Source of the DNA: an uncultured Pirellulaceae bacterium
GTDB taxonomy: Bacteria; Planctomycetota; Planctomycetia; Pirellulales; Pirellulaceae
NCBI GenBank assembly: GCA_905480545.1
Contig: CAJQQR010000296.1
Span: forward strand, 1-35,240
Direction of reading: 5' to 3'
DNA: 35,240 nucleotides
The position numbers and the translations under genes were made by a program. This document shows, one piece after another, positions 25,761 to 34,312 of this stretch (within the stretch, counting starts at the first letter, position 1; every line of letters begins with the position of its first letter). The notes under the pieces are model-generated. The model had not been told where the DNA came from. It made no database searches and was given only the letters and a program-made list of their open reading frames with translations.

Positions 25761-28067
25761 TTAATCTTGAATCGAAAACTCTGGTGTGTTGATCATCGCC
25801 CACATCAAATCCTCAATTCGTTTTCGTCGACCCTTTTCCGATGGTTTCGCTTTTGCTGCTGGTTGCGACGTTTTACCGACGGCGATTTGTTGATTTGTTT
25901 TCCCATCTTTCCCGAAAACGATTGCAGTCGCAAATTTCGATTCGTCCGCCGACGGAAGGCGACTATAAATCATCAAATAAATCTCATTGACAATCTCGCC
26001 CGACGGTTTGTCACTCTTTGCCAGTTTCGCCGCGTTCCCATTTTCATTAATCAACTGCGAATGAAAGTCTCTTGCATTCATTAAATGCAAAGATTGCGTC
26101 ACCGTAAAATCGGATGATCGAATGCAAGGTGGATCTTCATTCGGATTCGGGCGCCCGAATGTATCGAGAAATAGTGAGCCCGTGCGATGCGTCCAAATCT
26201 CAGAGGCCCGAGTACCGCTGGGTGTTGCGTCAAAACTTGGCTTAACACCAGTGATTTGCGAAAGTGAGTCAAGCAGCGTCTCGGCTCGCATCCGATGACG
26301 AAAGTGCCGGGAATAATTGATACGATCAGAAATATTTTTATCGTTGGCTTTCGAGCTTAAACCGTAAACGTAGGAATTGCAGATCGTCCGAATCAGATGC
26401 TTCTGATCAAAACCATGATTGGAAAAATCTTTAGCCAACGCGTTAAGCAATTCTGAATTCGACGGTGGGTTGGTCGCACGTAAGTCATCAACTGGCTCGA
26501 CAATGCCTCGACCCATCAAATCTGCCCAAACACGATTAACCTGCACCCTTGCAAAATACTCGTTCTCCTCAGATGCGATCCAATCGGCGAGCACCTCTCG
26601 CAACGTTTTGGGCGATTCACTCGATTGCAAAACGTCATAACCAGTTTGCTCTACGGCGACCTGAGCTGTTCCAAATAGCGGATTGGGCGATAGTACTTTT
26701 CCTGTCGCGGGATGTTTTACTGAACCGTTCCCCATTTCCAATATTATTTCTTCGCTGCCGGAAATGGGAGGCGACAATCCAGTCCCCTTTCGACTGACGT
26801 TTTTAAAGTACGCCGCAAAGCTGTAGAAATCTTCCTGACTCCATTTTTCGAATGGGTGGTGGTGGCACTTCGCACATTCTAAGCGGATCCCTAAAAACAA
26901 TTGAGTCACGATCGTCGTCAATTCATCTGGAGACCTGCGATCGCGGAACATCGTAGCCGCCCCGTTTCGGAACGTGCTCCCTTTTGCCGCGACAATCGAT
27001 TTGACGAACTTGTCGTAAGGAACGTTTTGGCGGAATTGCTGCCGAATCCAGCGGTCATAGTTAAGCGTCGTTTTGATTCCGACACGATAAGGATTCGTTC
27101 GCAAAAGGTCTGCCCATTTGTTCGCTGCAAACTCCGCATACTCAGGCATTTCAAGTAATTGGTCGACCAGCTTTTCTCGCTTGTTGTCTTTTTGTAGTCC
27201 CAAAAATTCGCGGGCTTCGTCCGCTGTTGGAATTCGACCGATGATATCGGTATAAACCCTCCGCATGAATTTCGCATCATCGATCGATTCAGATGGAATG
27301 ATGTTTAAGCGACTCAGCTTGTTCCACACAAGTTCATCGATGAAATTTTTTCGAGGCAGTTGTTTGTAGACTGATGCTTCCACCTTTTCGGCTAATGGGA
27401 TTGCGACATGACAAACCTCAATGTTGTACATGTATCGAGCCATAATCGCAGTCTCGCCGGGTATGCTTCCCGCCAAGATCTTTCCCGCTTCATCAACCGA
27501 AACGATCGCCGCGTCGTTGGATTGATAGGTCGCTTGCTTCGTCACATCACGGGTGCTTCCATCGTCGTAATGGGCTGTAACCTGAAGTTGCGACGATTCA
27601 TTGGCTGCGAGTAGCCGATCGGTATGATTCAGCGAAACACGAACCAGTTTCTTTTCATTCGAAATCGCACGAGAATTTCCTTGCTGGATCCATTCCACAA
27701 GAACACGATACTCATCAGAGTTAGGTGCGATGCGTTGCCCGCCCCCATGTGGCAAAGCTCCAGTCGCCTTCTGAATCAATAAACTCTTCTCGGGCGAAGC
27801 CGGAAAAATCCTGCGTCCTCTGGATTCTTTTGTGATCGCAGCAAAATCGTAATCAGAATCGAACCCGAGCAACGAAAGCTGAAACCCGTTTTGACCGCGC
27901 TGTTTGCCGTGACAACCACCAGAGTTGCATCCGGTCGAAGTCAAAATGGGCTGCACATCCAACTGAAAACTGACAGGTTCGTTGGATCGCGCGTCGTCGG
28001 TAAATATCAGCCCCGCGATAAGCAGAACGACCATCGCGAATATTTTGCAAAAGGCTCGCCGCATCAT
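25761..28067 (-). CDS. DUF1549/DUF1553 protein with N-terminal cytochrome-like and Ig-like domains
   Basis: A 768-residue exported multidomain protein. The signal peptide covers residues 1-28 or so. A PSCyt1-like segment comes next with CNSGGCH (47-53), a C-x4-CH rather than the usual C-x2-CH heme motif. An Ig-like (BIG_2) domain lies at about 145-230, then DUF1549, which includes a canonical CAKCH (in LECAKCHHHPFEKW), then DUF1553 to the end. The family occurs widely in planctomycetes beside DUF1501 genes; function is unproven, but heme binding and polysaccharide degradation have been suggested from context. The frame is open to 28142, but the signal peptide points to the ATG pair at 28067 and 28064, neither with a clear ribosome binding site. 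It heads a three-gene run with the DUF1501 and PPC genes. Confidence 0.9.
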   Translation of the reverse strand: MMRRAFCKIFAMVVLLIAGLIFTDDARSNEPVSFQLDVQPILTSTGCNSGGCHGKQRGQNGFQLSLLGFDSDYDFAAITKESRGRRIFPASPEKSLLIQKATGALPHGGGQRIAPNSDEYRVLVEWIQQGNSRAISNEKKLVRVSLNHTDRLLAANESSQLQVTAHYDDGSTRDVTKQATYQSNDAAIVSVDEAGKILAGSIPGETAIMARYMYNIEVCHVAIPLAEKVEASVYKQLPRKNFIDELVWNKLSRLNIIPSESIDDAKFMRRVYTDIIGRIPTADEAREFLGLQKDNKREKLVDQLLEMPEYAEFAANKWADLLRTNPYRVGIKTTLNYDRWIRQQFRQNVPYDKFVKSIVAAKGSTFRNGAATMFRDRRSPDELTTIVTQLFLGIRLECAKCHHHPFEKWSQEDFYSFAAYFKNVSRKGTGLSPPISGSEEIILEMGNGSVKHPATGKVLSPNPLFGTAQVAVEQTGYDVLQSSESPKTLREVLADWIASEENEYFARVQVNRVWADLMGRGIVEPVDDLRATNPPSNSELLNALAKDFSNHGFDQKHLIRTICNSYVYGLSSKANDKNISDRINYSRHFRHRMRAETLLDSLSQITGVKPSFDATPSGTRASEIWTHRTGSLFLDTFGRPNPNEDPPCIRSSDFTVTQSLHLMNARDFHSQLINENGNAAKLAKSDKPSGEIVNEIYLMIYSRLPSADESKFATAIVFGKDGKTNQQIAVGKTSQPAAKAKPSEKGRRKRIEDLMWAMINTPEFSIQD

Positions 28068-28378
28068 CTTGCAATTTGGAAGGAAGAAAAGGAGGGAGGT
28101 TTTTTTGAGACCTACCCATAGTCTACCCGAAGTGCAAACCACGACCTACCTGCAAATTAGAGCGAGACCGGACTATTTTTCGCGGATTTCGCCATAACCG
28201 CCCAAATTTCATTGCGAATTTAAAGAGAGACAAAAGAAACAATTACTTACGGCGAATTTTTTTTACAGCGATGATCCGCTTTTATTGATTTCTCGTTTAT
28301 CGTCACTTTTCACGTCGCTCGACGAGTGAGACCGCAAATCGAGACCACGCTGGTTCAAGTATTCGAAAATCAACAAAT

Positions 28379-28900
28379 CGCCGTCGGATCCACTGCACCA
28401 TTGGCAAGCGATGTTTGGATTGCACATGCAGTTTCACTTGCGAAGTCGCAGCGTCCAACCGGACATTTCTCCGCTCCGCCAATGCTATCATCACTCAAAG
28501 CGGCAACTTGACCCAGGACTGTTGTTTCCAATGTCTCAACAAGCTATCCGAATGAAGTTTCTCTGCTTGTCGGCGCAGCGAATTTGAATCGTTGCTTATG
28601 TCTGATGTTGAAGATGTCTGGTTTGGTGAGACCCCCAACCAAATCCAAGATTAACGCGGGACATCGCTCGATATGCGATAGAATAAAAACCAGATTGCAA
28701 GGAGAAACAATCAGTGCCGAGTCGACATTTGATGCGATCAATTGCGATTTAGCCTCCTCGCCCTCAGCCTTACGCCTGATTAACGTCCTGCGCTTTCATT
28801 GGCCCTGCGCTTCCATTGGCCCTGCGCCATCATTTGATTCATCGAGCAGGAACCAATCACCATTTGCAATTTCGGAAACGAAATACTCGTTGAAGTGTTC
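28379..28900 (-). pseudogene. rsgA: Decayed remnant of ribosome small-subunit GTPase RsgA
   Basis: Intact RsgA is a circularly permuted GTPase of about 300-370 residues that acts in 30S maturation. Here the minus strand shows its landmarks in the right order but in broken frames. From 28891 an OB-fold-like piece ends in GDWFLLDE. From 28774 there is RKAEGEEAKSQ, then IASNVDSALIV (the NVD…IV start of the GTPase domain) and HIER. TKPDI follows, resembling the TKxDL guanine motif. A weaker TTVLGQ (28508-28531) and SLANGAVDPTA (about 28379-28411) are like the P-loop lead-in and the NGAxxIDTPG segment. One frame is interrupted by TGA at 28796-28798 within a 17-bp duplication and by a stop at 28544-28546. 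The P-loop GKST is lost. The core (28544-28891) is the best supported part; identification is by eye. Confidence 0.6.
28791..28824. repeat. 17-bp tandem duplication
   Basis: CGCTTTCATTGGCCCTG (28791-28807) is followed directly by CGCTTCCATTGGCCCTG (28808-28824), one mismatch. Seventeen is not a multiple of three, so the duplication shifts the frame of the RsgA-like remnant on the minus strand. The in-frame TGA at 28796-28798 falls inside the copy at 28791. Confidence 0.9.
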
Positions 28901-29168
28901 CTAAGCGGATTCGTTTTGCTCGAGCTCAACGAACAAAGTCGGAACCGCCCCACTCCGACATCGTAGGCAAATTGATTTGGCTGCCAAAACGCGCCGAATC
29001 ACGGGCGATCTATCATCTGCCTTTTTCTTCTTCCGAAACTTGTTGATCAGAAAAAATTAGCAGCCAAGCTCGTCAAAAAAGCAGGTTCATCGAGTCGTCC
29101 AATATTGTCATCAAGCAGTCTGATTTGAACCCAATAAGGACAATCCGAATCCACTACAGATCAAAACA

Positions 29169-29666
29169 TTACTTTTTATAAGCTTCGTGGCACTTGGCAC
29201 AGCCGGTCGACATTTCCTTAAAAAGCGATTGGGCCTTGCCATAGTCCTTCGCCCGTGCCGCATGAAACAACTTCGCACCATTCAAATTGACGATTGCACT
29301 GAACTCCGACCACTTTTTTCCGTCAGCCTTTTCCGATGGACGTTTTGCGAGCAGACTGCTGGCCTCAGCCAAAATCATGGAACCGGATTTTACTTTTGCC
29401 CACGCTTTTTTATCAGCAGGCTCAAGTTTCAGCGATTCCTTAAGTTCCTTGTAAACAGGTTCGTAAACATATTCCATGAAGTGATGCATGTTGTCGACAG
29501 GTTCAAATTCATCTTGAAAAACGAACGCGGCCGATGATTCCTCCGACGCTGCGGGGGAATTCGATTCCGCTTCGACCGTCCGAGCTGGAATGGAGGTGGC
29601 AATTGAAACGCCGCCAAATGCTGCCAAAAACAGCAAGCCAAATATTCTAGAATACCGTGATTTCAT
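29169..29666 (-). CDS. Exported cytochrome with C-terminal heme motif (cytochrome c' type arrangement)
   Basis: A 165-residue exported protein, probably helical. A signal peptide covers about residues 1-32. The heme motif CAKCH lies at 156-160, only five residues from the end, an arrangement typical of class II cytochromes c (cytochrome c'/c-556), where a four-helix bundle carries heme at its C-terminal end. M60 or the adjacent histidines (HH at 61-62) could supply a sixth ligand. Planctomycete genomes carry many such short proteins; redox partner and role are unknown. The frame is open to 29783, but AGAAGGA at 29672-29678 selects the ATG at 29666 (the adjacent ATG at 29669 is slightly too close). 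Confidence 0.82.
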   Translation of the reverse strand: MKSRYSRIFGLLFLAAFGGVSIATSIPARTVEAESNSPAASEESSAAFVFQDEFEPVDNMHHFMEYVYEPVYKELKESLKLEPADKKAWAKVKSGSMILAEASSLLAKRPSEKADGKKWSEFSAIVNLNGAKLFHAARAKDYGKAQSLFKEMSTGCAKCHEAYKK

Positions 29667-29671
29667 CATAA

Positions 29672-29678
29672 TCCTTCT
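29672..29678 (-). promoter_or_regulatory. Ribosome binding site that sets the start of the C-terminal-heme cytochrome
   Basis: On the minus strand AGAAGGA ends five bases before the ATG at 29666 and two bases before the ATG at 29669. The spacing favours 29666. The frame upstream of it encodes no signal peptide. Confidence 0.7.
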
Positions 29679-30034
29679 GAACGCTAACTTTTCCACCCAA
29701 TAAATTACCACGACTCTTGCTGGCTTGCCATTTGGGCAAGATGGAAACAATGGAAAAAACAAGAATTGATGCGTTGAGGTCACCTGTTAACGAAAAGCTT
29801 CACAATGGATTCATGTAAATTCTTTAATCTGATCACGCGATGCAGTGCAACAACCACTCGCATGCGTCGCATTCCCATGTGACAAGGATAAACTCCCTGA
29901 TGCTCAGGTAACCGGTAAGTTCACTCGGGTGTGAAATTTTACCAATTGATAATCTGCTAAAACTCGATTTAATCCAGTTATTACCGCCTTGGGTTTGAAT
30001 TCGCAAAAAATTTTTTTAATACGGCCCAAAAACA

Positions 30035-31320
30035 TTGCACAACAACGACACGCATAAAAACTCCGAGAAAAAACATCACCTTTTGCTTGCAGCAACAGCG
30101 GCATTCTGCACCTATTTTTGCATGTATGCGTTTCGCAAACCGTTTTCCGCGGGAACATTTGAGGGCAAAGAATTATTTGAATTGAACTTGAAAACGCTGC
30201 TCGTGCTTTCCCAATTGGCCGGTTACACCGTTTCGAAATTCATCGGAATCAAAGTCGTCTCGGAGATGAATCGGAATTACCGTGCGGCCGCGATCATTTG
30301 CCTAATCGCATTCGCGGAGCTGGCGTTGGTTGGCTTCGCGTATGCCCCGCCCACTCTCAAAGTCTTTTGCATGTTCTTAAATGGTTTGCCATTGGGGATG
30401 ATATTCGGCTTCGTGCTCTCCTATCTCGAGGGACGAAAACAAACCGAGGCCCTTGCAGCGGCGTTGTGCGCAAGTTTCATAATTTCATCCGGAGTGGTCA
30501 AATCAATCGGACAATGGCTGATCAATTCGCAAGGCGTTAGTGAATTCCAGATGCCGATGACTGTTGGGCTGATATTCTTTTTACCATTGCTTGCTTCCGT
30601 TTGGTTTCTTCAGAAAACGCCACCTCCCAACGCAAAAGATATCGAACTCCGAACCGCTCGTCTGGAAATGAGTCGCCACGATCGGCTCCGATTCTTCATG
30701 CAATACTGGCCCGGTTTGTCCCTCGTTTTACTGGTTTATATCCTGTTGTCGATCATCCGCACGATCCGTGACGATTTTGGTGTAGAAATCTGGCAAGATA
30801 TGGGAGTAAGCAAAAAGCCAGCTGTTTTCGCAACGTCCGAAACTTATGTTGGCGTTATTGTGACCTTGATTAACGCAATCGCGATTTTGTTCCGCAGCAA
30901 TTTCGCGGCGATTCGATTCACCTTCCTAATGATGTGTGCATCGTTTTTGATGATTACCACATCACCGCACTGCAACTGTTTGGGCATATTTCGCCGTTCG
31001 CATTTATGGTCGTTTGCGGTGTCGGATTGTACATTCCGTATGTTGCGTTTCACACCACGTTATTTGAACGAATTATTTCTATCTCAAGAACGCCGGCCAA
31101 TCTTGGCTTTCTGATGTATTTGGCGGATTCGATCGGCTACCTGTTTTACGCGGCGGTTCTAACTTTTCAAAAGTTAAACACCAAAGATCTTACCGTTTTG
31201 CCCTTGTTTCGATTTTCGCTTTTTGCCGGCTCTGCAATTTCGATCGTTGCGTTAATTTCTGCGATGATTTACTTTCAAAAGAAATTCGAATCGGAATTTG
31301 GTGACGTCAGAGCCCAATAA
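30035..31320 (+). pseudogene. DUF5690 family transporter-like membrane protein, broken by a one-base frameshift
   Basis: A DUF5690 membrane protein resembling major facilitator transporters with about 12 helices, known mainly from Bacteroidetes and planctomycetes. The first part (from the TTG at 30035; no ATG is available after the upstream stop at 30017) reads well up to about 30943, including CTYFCMYAFRKPFSAGTF. The second part (CGVGLYIPYVAFHTTLFER to the stop at 31320) is in another frame. Adding one T to the T5 run at 30944-30948 joins the two as …MCASFFDDYHITALQLFG…, giving an uninterrupted protein of about 428 residues. Without it the first frame runs on to a stop at 31114 with unrelated sequence. 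Either a real inactivating deletion, a slippage-prone tract or a sequencing error. It lies 207 bp before the phosphonate operon on the same strand and may be its transporter (inference). Confidence 0.85.
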
Positions 31321-31339
31321 ATGAAGGCTCCAGCGACAC

Positions 31340-31371
31340 AGGTCCCGGTGAACTCAGGTCCTGGTGAACTC
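31340..31371. repeat. 16-bp tandem duplication
   Basis: AGGTCCCGGTGAACTC (31340-31355) is followed by AGGTCCTGGTGAACTC (31356-31371), one mismatch, and then by AGGTCG as a partial third copy. It lies in the 207-bp gap between the DUF5690 gene and the phosphonate operon. Nothing else can be supported in that gap. Confidence 0.9.
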
Positions 31372-31527
31372 AGGTCGCACTGACTCCTTGTTCGAATCAC
31401 ACCATTCGAGCAATTTAAATGCATCGAAAATATGCTGATTTATACAACCTAACAATTCCGCAAACACTAAGCCCACTTCATTCAAAGTTGAGACCTCAAA
31501 ATCACGCATTCCACTCCATTAAAAAAT

Positions 31528-32595
31528 GTGAAAGCTGCTGTCTTTAACAACTCAAGCGAACCAATCGAGCTCATTGAGTTTCCAACGCCGATTCCAGAGG
31601 CGAATGAGGCAGTCGTAAATCTCGAACTCTGTACCGTTTGCGGAAGTGATTTGCACACGATTTCCGGAAAGCGGATCGAGCCAACGCCGACCATCTTGGG
31701 ACATGAAATACTCGGCGTTGTTTCTACGATTGGTTCGCCGGCTCCAAAAACCATCTCAGGAACAAGCTTAAAAGTCGGTGACCGTGTTACATGGTCGACT
31801 TGCATTTCGTGTGGAGAATGCAACCGCTGTAAAAGTGGATTATCGCAGAAGTGCCTAAGCGTGGAAAAATATGGACACAACGTGGCAATTGGACGAAACG
31901 CGTTACGCGGAGGCTTTTCAGAGAAAATCCTGTTATCCAAAGGTACGTCCATCGTAAAAGTCTCTTCCGAGGTTCCTGCCGAAACCATTGCTCCGGTTAA
32001 CTGCGCAACGGCGACCGTTGCCGCGGCGTTCCGTGTTGCCCAAGAAATTTCTGAAAAACGAGTCTTGATTATCGGTGCCGGTCTCCTCGGATTGACGGCC
32101 GCTGCCTTTGCTACGATGTACAATCCCACTTCCATCACGGTATGTGACATCAATCCACAACGTCTTGAATTGGCGAAAGAATTTGGAGCGACGCAAACGA
32201 TTCAGCTTGACCCAAAGTTGGATGACGAGTCCAGTCCACTGGGGTCCGGTCGGACGTATGACGTGATTTTGGATTTTGCAGGGTCCTCGGCGACCTTAGA
32301 AGACGCAATTGCTTTAGCTGATGTTAGTGCGAAGGTCGTTTTGGTAGGATCGGTGATGAAGTCACCGCCGATCAAGGTTGATCCAGAAAGGATGGTCCGG
32401 AACTGGGTTTCGATTCACGGTGTTCACAACTACACTCCCGGCGATTTAGCCGTTGCTGTCGAATTTCTAGAAAAACACGGAGACAGGTTCCCATTTTTTG
32501 CAATGGTCGGCAAGAAGTTTCCATTGGATGAAATCCAACAAGCAATCGACTTTGCATTACAAACCAAACCCATTCGAATTGGAATAACTCAATAA
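31528..32595 (+). CDS. Zinc-dependent alcohol dehydrogenase of the phosphonate-associated type
   Basis: A 355-residue medium-chain dehydrogenase. Catalytic zinc ligands C38, H59 (GHE) and C159 are present, as is a structural zinc loop with C95, C98, C101 and C109. The Rossmann motif GAGLLG lies at 183-188, and D207 in CDIN suggests NAD preference. The pattern and the neighbours fit the family proposed as phosphonate catabolism-associated alcohol dehydrogenase (TIGR03366, HpnZ), whose reaction is not established; it could act on phosphonoacetaldehyde, hydroxyethylphosphonate or another intermediate. The start is GTG at 31528 with no clear Shine-Dalgarno. It is the first gene of a tight four-gene run; the next starts 7 bp after its stop. 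Confidence 0.85.
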   Translation: MKAAVFNNSSEPIELIEFPTPIPEANEAVVNLELCTVCGSDLHTISGKRIEPTPTILGHEILGVVSTIGSPAPKTISGTSLKVGDRVTWSTCISCGECNRCKSGLSQKCLSVEKYGHNVAIGRNALRGGFSEKILLSKGTSIVKVSSEVPAETIAPVNCATATVAAAFRVAQEISEKRVLIIGAGLLGLTAAAFATMYNPTSITVCDINPQRLELAKEFGATQTIQLDPKLDDESSPLGSGRTYDVILDFAGSSATLEDAIALADVSAKVVLVGSVMKSPPIKVDPERMVRNWVSIHGVHNYTPGDLAVAVEFLEKHGDRFPFFAMVGKKFPLDEIQQAIDFALQTKPIRIGITQ

Positions 32596-32602
32596 ACAAC
32601 CA

Positions 32603-33145
32603 ATGAATGCAGTCGACCAAATCATCGATCTTTTTGAACAAAACGGAGATTCCGAGTATGGTGGCGAGGCGGTGACGCAGTTGCAACATGCGCTGCAGGC
32701 TGCAACTCTCGCCGAAATCGAAGGGGCGAGCTTCCTTTTAATTTCTGCGGCTTTATTGCACGACATTGGGCACTTGCTTCACGACTTGCCTGAAGATGCA
32801 CCAGAAGAAGGCTTTGATGATCATCATGAAAACGCAGGCAAGCATTTCCTACGAAAAAACTTTCCGGTGGAAGTGACTGAACCGGTCCATCTCCATGTGG
32901 CCGCAAAACGCTATCTTTGTGCGGTAGATCCGGATTACCAAAACAGATTAAGCCGGCCTTCTGTCGTCAGTCTGAATTTACAGGGTGGTCCGATGACGCG
33001 AGAAGAAGTCAACGATTTCGAATCCAATCCCTTTTCTCAAGATGCCCTGCGTTTGCGAAAATGGGATGATTTGGCAAAGGACCCGAATTTTGAGACACCA
33101 TCGCTTGTTCACTTTCAAAAACACCTCAAGCTCGCTGCTTCCTAG
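32603..33145 (+). CDS. HD-domain di-iron oxygenase, PhnZ-like
   Basis: A 180-residue HD-domain protein of the phosphonate-degradation HD family (TIGR03276). PhnZ cleaves the C-P bond of 1-hydroxy-2-aminoethylphosphonate oxidatively using two irons. The PhnZ key residues, as I recall them (Y24, E27, H34, H58, D59, H80, H104, D161), are matched in nearly the same spacing: Y19, E22, H29, H53, D54, H75, H98 and D155. The HD pair is in LLHDIGHLLHD. This supports an iron oxygenase rather than a phosphohydrolase. The usual partner PhnY, the hydroxylase, is not in the window, so the source of the hydroxylated substrate is open. The ATG at 32603 follows the alcohol dehydrogenase by 7 bp, and the FAD gene starts 11 bp after its end. 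Confidence 0.85.
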   Translation: MNAVDQIIDLFEQNGDSEYGGEAVTQLQHALQAATLAEIEGASFLLISAALLHDIGHLLHDLPEDAPEEGFDDHHENAGKHFLRKNFPVEVTEPVHLHVAAKRYLCAVDPDYQNRLSRPSVVSLNLQGGPMTREEVNDFESNPFSQDALRLRKWDDLAKDPNFETPSLVHFQKHLKLAAS

Positions 33146-33156
33146 GGAGAAAATCG

Positions 33157-34296
33157 ATGAATAGGAAATATGACGTCGCGATTGTTGGCGGTGGAATTGT
33201 GGGTTTGTCTCATGCTTGGATGGCGGCCAAACGTGGCCTGAGCGTTGCGCTGTTTGAGCGAACGCATGTCGCCGAAGGGGCATCGGTTCGGAACTTCGGA
33301 ATGATTTGGCCCATTGGACAAACAGCTGGCCATGACCTTGAAATCGCCCTGAAGTCGCGTGAATTCTGGCTACAACTCAAGGCGGACAAGGTTTTAGAAG
33401 TCGAAGAATGTGGTTCAATTCACCTTGCACATCACCAGGACGAACTTGAACTGCTTAACGAATTTTGCAAAACGGGAACACACGGTTCCGAAATGCTAAC
33501 TCGCGAACAAGTCCTTGCACGTTCCGCGATGGCCAACCCGAAGGGTTTATTGGGTGGAATGTGGAGCGAAACGGAACTGCGAGTCAATCCTCGCGTTGCC
33601 AGTACCAGAATCGCCAAATGGCTTTCCGACAAGCTCTCAGTCGATCTATTTTTTGGAACGACGATCCATTCGATCGACAATCACGTTCTCATGTCGACAA
33701 CCGACGAAAGCTGGATCGCGGATCAAGTCATTGTTTGCAGCGGAAGCGATTTACAAACACTTTTTCCGAGCGTTTTCTCAACAAGTGGATTGAGGCTTTG
33801 CAAACTTCAAATGCTAAAAACGAAGATTTCAACTGGTGGTTTGGATGCAATGAAACAGTCGCCAGCGCCTCACATCGCCAGCGGATTAACACTCCGACAT
33901 TATTCGTCATTTCAAAACTGCGATTCATATAGCGCAGTAAAACAGCGAATCTCAGGCAATACATCGGAGCTAGATCAATTCGGTATACATGTGATGGCCT
34001 CGCATTTCCAGAATGGCGATGTCATTTTGGGAGATTCACATGAATACGGTGATCAAATTTCTCCATTTGACAAAGTAGAAATTGATGAATTGATTCTTCG
34101 TGAATTAAGAAAAGTCATTTGCCTTGACGACTGGAATGTCATTGAGCGATGGAACGGCATTTATGCGAAACACCCGTCTCTTTTAGTTTTTGAAGAAGAA
34201 GTTGACGCTGGCGTCAGAATTTTTGTTGGACCGGGAGGAGCTGGCATGACCCTGTCATTTGGCTTGGCCGATCGAGCTTGGAAACAATGGAATTAG
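33157..34296 (+). CDS. FAD-dependent oxidoreductase, phosphonate-catabolism type
   Basis: A 379-residue glycine-oxidase-like (DAO family) flavoprotein. The FAD-binding motif VAIVGGGIVGLSHAW lies at residues 8-22, with the ribose-binding acid in LFER about 20 residues later. The C-terminal FAD segment (FVGPGGAGMTLSFGLAD) is intact. It fits the family named for phosphonate catabolism (TIGR03364, HpnW). Members have been reported to oxidise N-methylated aminoethylphosphonates (PbfC), so this gene may feed methylated 2-aminoethylphosphonate into the pathway; that link is from memory and needs a sequence comparison. AGGGAGA upstream of the ATG at 33157 is a good ribosome binding site. It has no signal peptide, so it is cytoplasmic. 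Confidence 0.85.
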   Translation: MNRKYDVAIVGGGIVGLSHAWMAAKRGLSVALFERTHVAEGASVRNFGMIWPIGQTAGHDLEIALKSREFWLQLKADKVLEVEECGSIHLAHHQDELELLNEFCKTGTHGSEMLTREQVLARSAMANPKGLLGGMWSETELRVNPRVASTRIAKWLSDKLSVDLFFGTTIHSIDNHVLMSTTDESWIADQVIVCSGSDLQTLFPSVFSTSGLRLCKLQMLKTKISTGGLDAMKQSPAPHIASGLTLRHYSSFQNCDSYSAVKQRISGNTSELDQFGIHVMASHFQNGDVILGDSHEYGDQISPFDKVEIDELILRELRKVICLDDWNVIERWNGIYAKHPSLLVFEEEVDAGVRIFVGPGGAGMTLSFGLADRAWKQWN

Positions 34297-34312
34297 AAAG
34301 AACAACGTAACG

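Larger units (their letters stand above)
28068..29168. other. 1.1-kb stretch without an intact gene
   Basis: No complete gene is visible. The middle part carries a decayed minus-strand remnant resembling the GTPase RsgA (listed at 28379-28900) and a 17-bp tandem duplication. The part next to 28068 must contain the promoter for the DUF1549 run. The plus-strand frame 28584-28904 is antisense to the remnant and has no family signature. Region 28905-29168 shows nothing I can support. Confidence 0.6.

Noticed and set aside
28584..28904. 106-codon plus-strand frame
   Set aside because: It is antisense to the RsgA-like remnant and shows no protein family; the open frame is best explained by the old coding strand.
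30943..30949. Programmed -1 frameshift in the DUF5690 gene
   Set aside because: GTTTTTG is not a full X XXY YYZ slippery heptamer and no clear downstream stem-loop was seen; a one-base loss in a T run is simpler. Not excluded.
31482..32153. 223-codon minus-strand frame
   Set aside because: It is antisense to the alcohol dehydrogenase, whose zinc ligands and Rossmann motif fix the coding strand.
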